This document shows positions 55,929-63,011 of a stretch of 64,000 bases of DNA, one piece after another. Made by a program: the position numbers and the translations under genes. The stretch comes from Snodgrassella alvi_G (GTDB taxonomy: Bacteria > Pseudomonadota > Gammaproteobacteria > Burkholderiales > Neisseriaceae): contig CAMLCH010000007.1 in the NCBI GenBank assembly GCA_946478525.1, forward strand, positions 1 through 64,000. The letters are read 5' to 3'. The notes below the pieces were generated by a model. The model ran no database searches. It had not been told where the DNA came from and saw nothing but the letters and a program-made list of their open reading frames with translations. Position 1 is the first letter of the stretch. The number at the start of each line of letters is the position of its first letter.

Positions 55929-57044
55929 ATGGTTAACCAGTTTAGCATTAGATCGCGTATTTACAGTGGCGAAAATGCCTTACAAACTTTGCAGCAGTAT
56001 GCCGGCCAAAGAGTCGGCATTGTGACCGATAGTTTTATGGTTTCATCGGGATTAATTAATCGAATAACTGAACAATTAGCACAATGTGAAACAGCTGTTT
56101 TCAGTGAAGTAAAACCTGATCCCAGTATTGATGTATTGCAACAAGGAGCTCGTTTTTTTTATGAGTTAAGACCGCAGGTAATTATAGCTTTTGGCGGTGG
56201 TTCCTCGCTTGATGCTGCCAAAGGGATTGCCGCGACATTAAATACATTAGGTATCGTAGATTCGATACTATTAGTGGCAATACCGACAACGAGCGGTTCT
56301 GGTTCAGAAGTAACCACTTATGCGATTATTTCTGATCCCGCCAATAATATCAAATATCCTCTGGTATCTGAGGATTTACTGCCTGATGTTGCTATATTAG
56401 ATTCAAGTTTAGTGATGAGCGTCCCCAGAAGCGTTTCCATGGATACTGGTATGGACGTCATGACACATGCGATTGAAGCGTTAGTATCAATTAATGCTAA
56501 TGATTTCAGCGATGCTTTGGCTGAAAAATCTTTACGTATGGTTCACGAATTCCTACCACAAGTATTTCACGATCTGAATAACCAATATGCCAGAGAAAAA
56601 GTTCACCATGCTTCCTGTTTAGCTGGTATGGCATTTAATTCTGCCGGATTAGGGCTAGTGCATGGGATGGCTCATGCTTTGGGTGCATTACTACACATCG
56701 CCCATGGCAAAATCAATGCAATGTTGTTACCGATCATAATTAAATTTAATAGTCAGGATGATGAACAGATCCGTGATCGTTATGCTTTATGTGCCAGAAT
56801 AATGGATTTACAAAATCAAAATAATATTATGCAGGTACAGCAGCTGGTTAAACAAATTCAGCGCCTGAATAAGATGATGGGTATTCCGGCATCATTAAAA
56901 GAATTAGGTTCAGATATTGGATTATTGCGGCAAAATTTGCAGGAGGTCATTACCGCTGTATTAAATGACAGCTGTACCAAAACCAACCCCAGGCCAGTTA
57001 ATGCAACTGATATTGAATATTTAATTGAACAAATTATTGGTTAG
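55929..57044 (+). CDS. Iron-dependent alcohol dehydrogenase, PduQ/EutG type
   Basis: 371 residues from ATG 55929, which gives the PduQ-type N-terminus (NQFSIRSRIYSGENAL); a TTG at 55860 or ATG at 55869 would add a 20-23 residue non-helical tail. NAD-binding FGGGSSLDAAKGIA, AIPTTSGSGSEVT, and iron ligands Asp, His, His, His (MDTGMDVMTHAIEA; HGMAHALGALLHIAHGK) are intact. Interconverts aldehyde and alcohol with NAD(H); in metabolosomes it recycles NADH or oxidises the incoming alcohol. Confidence 0.93.
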   Translation: MVNQFSIRSRIYSGENALQTLQQYAGQRVGIVTDSFMVSSGLINRITEQLAQCETAVFSEVKPDPSIDVLQQGARFFYELRPQVIIAFGGGSSLDAAKGIAATLNTLGIVDSILLVAIPTTSGSGSEVTTYAIISDPANNIKYPLVSEDLLPDVAILDSSLVMSVPRSVSMDTGMDVMTHAIEALVSINANDFSDALAEKSLRMVHEFLPQVFHDLNNQYAREKVHHASCLAGMAFNSAGLGLVHGMAHALGALLHIAHGKINAMLLPIIIKFNSQDDEQIRDRYALCARIMDLQNQNNIMQVQQLVKQIQRLNKMMGIPASLKELGSDIGLLRQNLQEVITAVLNDSCTKTNPRPVNATDIEYLIEQIIG

Positions 57045-57155
57045 ACCAGTTATTTATCATTACTATTGTCGCTAACCTTGTCTAAGCTAGGTTATCTTTG
57101 AGCGAGAAATAGTCATATAAATAGCTTTGTACAAAGATTATGTAGGTAAAATATA

Positions 57156-57824
57156 ATGATTGATGATAATCAGATAAAGGAACTTTCTCAGCAAATCTGG
57201 CAGAAGTTGCATAATAAAAATAACCAGCAAGTACTCATCACTGGAGAAAAGTCGGATTTGCAAATACCGATTGGTGTTTCAAATCGACATGTGCATTTGA
57301 GTCGGCAGGATATGGATATACTTTTTGGGCAAGGTTCTTCTCTGACTCGTCTAAAAGCAGTTAAACAACCCGGTCAGTTTGCAGCACAAGAAACAGTTAC
57401 CTTGAAAGGACCGAAAAAAGAAATTAAAAATGTTCGCATTTTAGGTCCGTTACGATCGCGAACACAGGTAGAAATATCTGTCAGCGATAATTTTGTTTTA
57501 GGCATTAAGGCACCCATTAAAATGTCAGGTGATCTTGATAAAGCGGAAAAAATAGAAATTATTGGTCCCAAAGGCAGAATCGAACGTGAACATTGTACTA
57601 TTGTAGCGTGGCGTCACATTCATATTCCGCCTGAGCTGGCCAGACAATTTAACTTATCAGATGGTCAGAAAGTAAGTGTCAATGTTGGCGGTATACGTGG
57701 TGGTGTGATGAAAAATGTCATTGTCAGAGCTACCGAGGCATCGATTCTTGAAATGCATATAGATGTTGAAGAGGCCAATGCTTATGGTCTGGCGAATGAT
57801 GATATTGTGACTATAGCCAAATAA
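57156..57824 (+). CDS. pduL: Phosphotransacylase PduL (BMC type)
   Basis: 222 residues. Residues ~4-21 form an amphipathic N-terminal helix (NQIKELSQQIWQKLHNK), the encapsulation peptide seen on BMC-borne PduL. Zinc ligands His45 and His47 (SNRHVHLS) and His154/His156 (WRHIHIP) lie in the duplicated barrel. It swaps acyl-CoA with phosphate, regenerating CoA inside the shell and giving acyl-phosphate for AckA. Ribosome-binding site is poor. Confidence 0.94.
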   Translation: MIDDNQIKELSQQIWQKLHNKNNQQVLITGEKSDLQIPIGVSNRHVHLSRQDMDILFGQGSSLTRLKAVKQPGQFAAQETVTLKGPKKEIKNVRILGPLRSRTQVEISVSDNFVLGIKAPIKMSGDLDKAEKIEIIGPKGRIEREHCTIVAWRHIHIPPELARQFNLSDGQKVSVNVGGIRGGVMKNVIVRATEASILEMHIDVEEANAYGLANDDIVTIAK

Positions 57825-57837
57825 TTAAGGAATGTTT

Positions 57838-58662
57838 ATGACACTACCGGAAAACGTATTACATCAGTTTGCAACGTTGGTGAACGACCAAACGTGTAAT
57901 AAGCCTTTCGGCAGGTTAAAGGTTGGGGTGGATTTAGGTACAGCCAACATTGTTCTCTCTGTCGTTGATGAAAAAAATCAACCAGTGGCAGGCATAACCT
58001 ACCCTTCAACTATTGTTAAGGATGGTATTGTCGTGGACTATCCTAAAGCTAGCCGTATAGTCACAGATCTGAAAGAACAACTAGAAAAAAAACTTCAGCA
58101 ACCACTTATTTATGCGGCAACAGCTATACCGCCGGGAATTTCCAGTGGCAATGCCAAAGTGATTGCCAATGTGGTTGAATCGGCTGGTTTTATAGTGACT
58201 AATGTAGTTGATGAACCAGTTGCTGCCGCAACCGTTTTGGACATAAAAAATGGCGCGGTAGTTGATGTCGGTGGTGGAACAACCGGCATGGCATTATTTA
58301 GAAATAAACAAATTATTTTGTCAGTTGATGAACCCACTGGTGGTACACACATGACGCTTGTTCTAGCTGGAGCCTTGGGAATTTCAGTACAGGAGGCTGA
58401 ACTGTACAAAAAAAATGATGCCCATGCAGATGAAGTGTTTACCATCATAAAACCAGTTATTGAAAAAATGGCCGTGCTGGTCAAAAACTGGCTGGCACCT
58501 TATAAAACTAAAAATATATATTTAGTTGGCGGTGCTAGCTGTATTCGCAATTTTTCAACGGTATTTCGTGATCAGACCCAACGAAATATTATCTGTGCAC
58601 CTGAACCTTTATTCGTTACACCCTTAGGTATCGCCCTTAATGTGCGTTTACCGGAAAGTTAA
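57838..58662 (+). CDS. eutJ: EutJ-family actin/Hsp70-fold protein
   Basis: 274 residues from ATG 57838 (AAGG 8 nt upstream; the ATG at 57832 is too close). Actin-fold phosphate loops: GVDLGTANIVLSVVDE, then VVDVGGGTTGMALF, and the adenosine-pocket loop YLVGGASCIRNF; also DEPVAAATVL. EutJ is found in eut and related metabolosome operons and is thought to be a chaperone, though the role is unproven. 13 bp after pduL. Confidence 0.9.
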   Translation: MTLPENVLHQFATLVNDQTCNKPFGRLKVGVDLGTANIVLSVVDEKNQPVAGITYPSTIVKDGIVVDYPKASRIVTDLKEQLEKKLQQPLIYAATAIPPGISSGNAKVIANVVESAGFIVTNVVDEPVAAATVLDIKNGAVVDVGGGTTGMALFRNKQIILSVDEPTGGTHMTLVLAGALGISVQEAELYKKNDAHADEVFTIIKPVIEKMAVLVKNWLAPYKTKNIYLVGGASCIRNFSTVFRDQTQRNIICAPEPLFVTPLGIALNVRLPES

Positions 58663-58664
58663 AA

Positions 58665-59480
58665 ATGGGGAATATGCATAGACTGAGCTTATCTGAAATA
58701 ATAAATAAAGTCATAGTTGATCTGATTTCAGATGCCATTATTGAACTCATGAAGCAGCGTAACACAATGCCGAAAAAGGTTGTGGTTGCGTTTAGTGGTC
58801 ATGCAGGCTTATGCTATTCATCAGTTTTCGAACAGCTGCGTTTATTGCCGGATAGTACTTCTGTTTATTTATTATTTTCGCATTCCGCCACAGAAGATTT
58901 ATCTCGCCAAAACATACCAGTGGTTTCATCACTGAAAAATGTGCAGGTAGTTAGTTCACTAACTGCATTGCATGAGCAGATATCAGATTATGATCTGCTC
59001 TTCTTGCCGGAATTATCACTGAATAGTTTGGCGAAAAGTACTCTTAATATAGCTGATAATCTGGTAACAGAGTTAATTCAGCATGCGCTGTTCAAAGCAA
59101 AAAAAGTTGTAGCGACTATTGATTATGTTCAGCAAAATTCTGACATAAATTCCAGCTATCAGCGAACTATTCAACAGCAAATAGCCAGACTAGCATCTTA
59201 CAATGTAGATATTATTTCCCTCGGCGAAGTGGCAAACACAATTAATACATTTTGTTCTGTTGAAATCAATTCAGACAAACAAACACAGAGAGCAGATATG
59301 GCTCGTCAACTAAATTGTCAGTCATACACTTCGTCCCAAACAGCGGGTAAAGTGATTTCTTATTCCCATATTCGCTGTCATGATCCGCAGCAACCCTTAT
59401 ATCTGAATAGTGATACACTCGTGACACCACTGGCTATGGATATTATCAAACAGAAAAATATCCGCATCATTAAAAGGTAG
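58665..59480 (+). CDS. BMC-associated flavoprotein
   Basis: 271 residues. The middle carries the flavoprotein/DFP pattern: VVVAFSGHAGLCYSSVFEQL near the start, then DLLFLPELSLNSLAKSTLNI with ADNLVTELIQHALFKAKKVV. The C-terminal VTPLAMDIIKQKNIRI block is common in BMC-linked proteins of this type. Flavoproteins of this group occur in glycyl-radical and ethanol/ethanolamine BMC loci and have been linked to electron transfer or enzyme reactivation, unproven. Two-bp spacing from eutJ. Confidence 0.7.
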   Translation: MGNMHRLSLSEIINKVIVDLISDAIIELMKQRNTMPKKVVVAFSGHAGLCYSSVFEQLRLLPDSTSVYLLFSHSATEDLSRQNIPVVSSLKNVQVVSSLTALHEQISDYDLLFLPELSLNSLAKSTLNIADNLVTELIQHALFKAKKVVATIDYVQQNSDINSSYQRTIQQQIARLASYNVDIISLGEVANTINTFCSVEINSDKQTQRADMARQLNCQSYTSSQTAGKVISYSHIRCHDPQQPLYLNSDTLVTPLAMDIIKQKNIRIIKR

Positions 59481-59485
59481 AAAAT

Positions 59486-59755
59486 ATGTATTTAGCAAAA
59501 GTAATTGGCACAGTCGTATCCACAACAAAAGATGTTTCGTTAAGTGGTATGAAATTACTGATCATCCGACGTTTAAATGCCCAATTACAACCAGAACAAT
59601 TTACAGAAGTTGCTGTTGATACTGTAGGTGCTGGTAATGGAGAAATTGTCATCGTTTCCAAGGGTAGTTCTGCGCGCTTAGCTAATCATAAAGACCATTC
59701 TGTCATTGACGCGGCCATCGTCGGCATTGTTGATACTACCGAGCTGGCGGAATGA
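59486..59755 (+). CDS. eutN: EutN/CcmL-family BMC pentamer (vertex) protein
   Basis: 89 residues with the BMC-P signature YLAKVIGTVVSTTKD, LIIRRLNAQ, VDTVGAGNGEIVIVSKGSSA and DAAIVGIVD. Pentamers of this protein cap the twelve vertices of the shell. Strong AAAAGG ribosome-binding site; 5 bp after the flavoprotein. Confidence 0.95.
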   Translation: MYLAKVIGTVVSTTKDVSLSGMKLLIIRRLNAQLQPEQFTEVAVDTVGAGNGEIVIVSKGSSARLANHKDHSVIDAAIVGIVDTTELAE

Positions 59756-59771
59756 ATAAAGGAATATTCTC

Positions 59772-60305
59772 ATGCCAATAATACCTAATAGCCTGATTGA
59801 TCATTATGTTGACAACGCTATGAACACAATTTCGCAATCGGCTGGTACCAATTCATTTGCTCATTCAGTGCAAAGTACAGCAGTTAAAGAATTATCTTTT
59901 GGTGAAATGATGCTTTTGGCTTCTATTGCCGAAAAACACGCCAAAAATATCGGTATCGATATTGTTTTTTCACTGGTGGACAAATACGGCCTGCAACGGT
60001 TTTATTTTGCCATGCCTAATGCCTTATTAGTAAGTCATACCCTGGCTACTAAAAAGGCCTATTCTGCAGTCGCCATGAAAATGCCTACTCATCAGTTAGC
60101 ACAAATAATGCAACCGAATACAGCACTTTTTGGTGTCGAAAGTATTGCGAATATCTGTGGAGTAGGTGGTGGATTTCCCTGCCTGCATAATAATGTGGTT
60201 ATTGCCGGCATTGGCATTAGCGGTGGAACAGTTGAAGAAGATATGCTTATAGCCACCAATACCTTGCAAGAATTTAGTCAGCAGTACTTTTCATTATTAG
60301 CTTGA
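59772..60305 (+). CDS. GlcG/HbpS-like protein (PduO C-terminal domain type)
   Basis: 177 residues. DUF336 pattern: AEKHAKNIGIDIVFSLVDKY, ATKKAYSAVAMKMPTHQLA, CGVGGGFPCLHNNVVIAGIG and ISGGTVEEDMLIA. In PduO this domain sits behind the cobalamin adenosyltransferase and can bind haem; here it stands alone, so no B12 role follows. AAAGGA ribosome-binding site. Exact function in the compartment is unknown. Confidence 0.85.
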   Translation: MPIIPNSLIDHYVDNAMNTISQSAGTNSFAHSVQSTAVKELSFGEMMLLASIAEKHAKNIGIDIVFSLVDKYGLQRFYFAMPNALLVSHTLATKKAYSAVAMKMPTHQLAQIMQPNTALFGVESIANICGVGGGFPCLHNNVVIAGIGISGGTVEEDMLIATNTLQEFSQQYFSLLA

Positions 60306-60611
60306 AAATATATGCTTAATCTTGAAACACGACCGTTATAGCTGATTAAAATTGACTGAGAAATTTTATTACTTAATTAAAATAATTTAATCGATAAGTT
60401 AGAAAATTAAATAGTTAAAGTATTATTTTTGAGATTATTTAACATGAAAATAATTTTTCAGACGGTAGTGCTTAATTATTAAATTTTACAACCCCAACTT
60501 AATATTTAATATTTAATATTATGTATTGTGGTCAAAAATTATATTGGTATAAAAAGCGATTTATTATTAATGCTGTAAATCATAAATGAATATATTTTTA
60601 TAGGAAGAAAT
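60306..60611. promoter_or_regulatory. Spacer with a candidate promoter for the ABM gene
   Basis: About 300 bp, very AT-rich. TTGTGG (60526-60531), a 16-bp spacer and TATAAA (60548-60553) form a sigma-70-like promoter about 60 bp before the ATG. A TTCAGACGGT at 60457-60466 resembles the Neisseria DNA uptake word but is single. Confidence 0.5.
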
Positions 60612-60905
60612 ATGACACAACTAAGCATTATGGCCACCATCACGGTCAAACCAGAGTTTCAAGACGCATTGAAACCTATATTTAAACGACTAGTTACAGG
60701 TAGTCGAGCAGAATCAGGTTGTCTGCGTTATGAGCTCAATCAAAGTGTTGAAAATCAAAATATTTATATAATAGTAGAACGGTGGGAATCACAGCAGGCG
60801 ATTGACTTACATAATACCACTGCGCATTTTGTTGAGTTTGCCAATTTCGCGAAAGATCATTTTGATGGATTATCGGTATGTATAGCCAAGCAGATTGATA
60901 TTTAA
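60612..60905 (+). CDS. Antibiotic biosynthesis monooxygenase (ABM)-fold protein, YgiN/LsrG-like
   Basis: 97 residues with the ABM ferredoxin-like pattern: ATITVKPEFQDALKPIFKRL, then AESGCLRYELNQSVEN and IIVERWESQQAIDLHNTTAH. Close relatives are quinol monooxygenase YgiN and LsrG. A dimeric cofactor-free or haem-linked oxidase is possible. It sits between BMC blocks with its own promoter and is not a usual BMC component, so its link to the pathway is open. Confidence 0.85.
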   Translation: MTQLSIMATITVKPEFQDALKPIFKRLVTGSRAESGCLRYELNQSVENQNIYIIVERWESQQAIDLHNTTAHFVEFANFAKDHFDGLSVCIAKQIDI

Positions 60906-61889
60906 TAACTGATAATGAAAATTAACGATACTCAATAATATCAATGGCATATCATATTACATCATCTTAACGGCTTTAATATCAAGCATCTCCAAACCAG
61001 TTTTAGGGGTTTTTGCCGTTAAAGAAGCAAGTATTAAGTGATTCAGTTTCAAGCTCTCATTTTCAGCCATTAAAATACAATAGTGCTCATGGAAACTGGA
61101 ATTAGGATCGCAATATCATACTAATACGCACAAAGCACATATGGCGTACCCTCTGTGGTAACATTCGAAACGATTTCATTAAATTGGAATAATCGAATCG
61201 CTAATGCTCGCTCTTGATTCGTATCTGGATGAATATTTTCGCGCAAGCTATCTTAGCTAATATTAAGTTTTTAATACAAGTATTGGAATTCATCAACATT
61301 ATTACTGCTCAAGATGCAGTAATAAACCCATAATTTATAAATTTGCTCACAGCGGTTTTTAGTTTTTGCTGAATGGACGATCGATTTTGCTCTTAAAGAG
61401 ATTATTTGTGCATAAAATGACAAAGTCATTAGGCATAATGTAGTTTGGATTTAATCATAATTTATTCCGCTGTCAAGAAATTAGGGTTTTTAAATCCAGG
61501 TTATCAACTATTATTATGTCGTTAATTTCTGCCATTCGTAACTTTTCACATAACCAACTCTGATAGTGATGTCATCTGCACAAAACCGTCATACTCTAAA
61601 CCATTATACAAATATAAATAGCAGTAATTCCCTCAATTCTTACTAAACATTTGTTAGTAATATGTAAGTTATTAGCATTATTTTGTCATTCTAAAAAAAT
61701 CAAAAACAAAATACTCATATTACTTGTCAAGACTTTTATCAGATCCGCATTTACTATCGTTATTAGCAAAAGTCTATCATAGTCTTTGTGCATAAATGTG
61801 TTACTGCCACATGGAAAATAACAGAAAGATGGTCAATTTTATTCTTTCTGATTATTAATCGATGTTCAATTAAATGTTAAGGAGCTGAT
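60906..61889. other. Spacer inside the BMC locus, contains argS remnant
   Basis: About 980 bp splitting the BMC plus-strand genes into two blocks. The left half holds a decayed argS 3' fragment; the right 250 bp should carry the promoter of the shell genes, with an inverted repeat AGACTTTT (61730-61737) / AAAAGTCT (61768-61775). Confidence 0.5.
60957..61310 (-). pseudogene. Decayed 3' fragment of arginyl-tRNA synthetase
   Basis: The minus strand reads RALAIRLFQFNEIVSNVTTE, GTPYVLCAY, then after a stop and a frameshift FHEHYCILMAENESLKLNHL, ILASLTAKTPKTGLEMLDIK and AVKMM-stop. This is the C-terminal anticodon-binding domain of ArgS (compare EHCPIL…LTA.TLK.GLD.LGI…M). Several stops and one frameshift (near 61100) make it non-functional; an intact argS must exist elsewhere. 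Confidence 0.8.
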
Positions 61890-62174
61890 ATGCAACAAGA
61901 AGCGTTAGGTATGATTGAGACAAAAGGTTTAGTGGCTGCAATTGAAGCCGCTGATACCATGGTCAAATCTGCCAATGTCACTTTAGTAGGTTATGAAAAA
62001 ATTGGTTCAGGACTGGTTACCGTAATGGTACGTGGCGATGTGGGTGCAGTTAAAGCCGCCACCGATGCAGGTTCAGCAGCAGCAACCAAAGTCGGTGAAC
62101 TGGTATCTATCCATGTTATTCCACGTCCTCATACCGAAGTGGAAAAAATATTACCAACCACCTTAGTGAAATGA
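61890..62174 (+). CDS. BMC-domain shell hexamer protein (PduA/EutM type)
   Basis: 94 residues, one canonical BMC domain: ALGMIETKGLVAAIEAADTM, VKSANVTLVGYEKIGSGLVT, GDVGAVKAATDAG and SIHVIPRPH. Hexamers tile the shell facets; the KIGSGLV pore-flanking loop is as in PduA/EutM. AAGGAG ribosome-binding site. Only 21 bp separate it from pduB. Confidence 0.96.
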   Translation: MQQEALGMIETKGLVAAIEAADTMVKSANVTLVGYEKIGSGLVTVMVRGDVGAVKAATDAGSAAATKVGELVSIHVIPRPHTEVEKILPTTLVK

Positions 62175-62195
62175 TAATTGGAGAGGAGGGCTGAG

Positions 62196-62987
62196 ATGAG
62201 TCAGAATCTAGTAGAACAAATTGTATCAGAGGTGATAAGGAAACAAACTTCCTCATCATTAGAAACATCCCAGGTCGCCTCTTCAAATCTAAGCGGATGC
62301 GGTTTAACAGAATATGTAGGCACAGCGACAGGACATACCATTGGTTTAGTCATAGCGAATGTAGATAATCAACTACATGAGTTAATGGGCATAGATAAAA
62401 AATACCGTTCAATCGGTATTCTTGGCGCCAGAACAGGTGCAGGTCCACAAATATTTGCCGCAGATGAGGCAGTAAAAGCCACCAATAGTGAAATCTTAAA
62501 AGTAGAGCTAGCACGCGATACAGAAGGCGGTGGCGGTCACGGTAGCTTGGTACTGTTTGGCGCAGAAGATGTATCAGATGCACGTCGTGCAGTAGAAGTA
62601 TCGCTAAATGAAGTAGAACGAACCATGGGTGATGTGTATGGTTCTCCAGCCGGACATTTGGAGTTTCAATACACCGCTCGCGCAAGCTATGCATTAAATA
62701 AAGCCTTTGGTGCGCCAATAGGTAAATCATTCGGGATGACAGTAGGTTGTCCGGCAGCGATAGGAGTCGTGATAGCGGATGTGGCGGCGAAATCGGCGGT
62801 GGTAGAAGGAATAGGCTATTCAAGCCCAGCGAGTGGAACCAGTTACAGTAATGAGGTGATATTCACATTCTCAGGTGATTCAGGAGCAGTTCGTCAGGCA
62901 GTGATAGCAGCACGAGAAGTGGGTCTGAACTTATTATCGACACTTGATCCGAGCGCCTTAAAATCAACTACCACTCCTTATATTTAA
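62196..62987 (+). CDS. pduB: Shell trimer protein PduB (tandem BMC domains)
   Basis: 263 residues from ATG 62196 (GAGGAGGG upstream; TTG 62178 is not needed). Matches PduB along its length: LTEYVGTATGHTIGLVIANV, YRSIGILGARTGAGPQIFAA, DTEGGGGHGSLVLFGAEDVS, GHLEFQYTARASYALNKAFG and SGDSGAVRQAVIAAREVG. The N-terminal extension has an amphipathic helix (NLVEQIVSEVIRKQ), in Salmonella the piece that ties shell to enzyme core. I see no in-frame ATG/GTG like the PduB' start between the helix and domain 1. Confidence 0.94.
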   Translation: MSQNLVEQIVSEVIRKQTSSSLETSQVASSNLSGCGLTEYVGTATGHTIGLVIANVDNQLHELMGIDKKYRSIGILGARTGAGPQIFAADEAVKATNSEILKVELARDTEGGGGHGSLVLFGAEDVSDARRAVEVSLNEVERTMGDVYGSPAGHLEFQYTARASYALNKAFGAPIGKSFGMTVGCPAAIGVVIADVAAKSAVVEGIGYSSPASGTSYSNEVIFTFSGDSGAVRQAVIAAREVGLNLLSTLDPSALKSTTTPYI

Positions 62988-63011
62988 TACTGAGAACACG
63001 CAGGAAAAAAT

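Noticed and set aside
60457..60466. TTCAGACGGT, close to the Neisseria DNA uptake word
   Set aside because: Single 9/10 match in the places I looked; no dense family of uptake words was evident in the window.
62350..62823. 157-codon frame antisense to pduB
   Set aside because: Shadow of pduB codon usage; His/Leu/Arg-rich low-complexity product.
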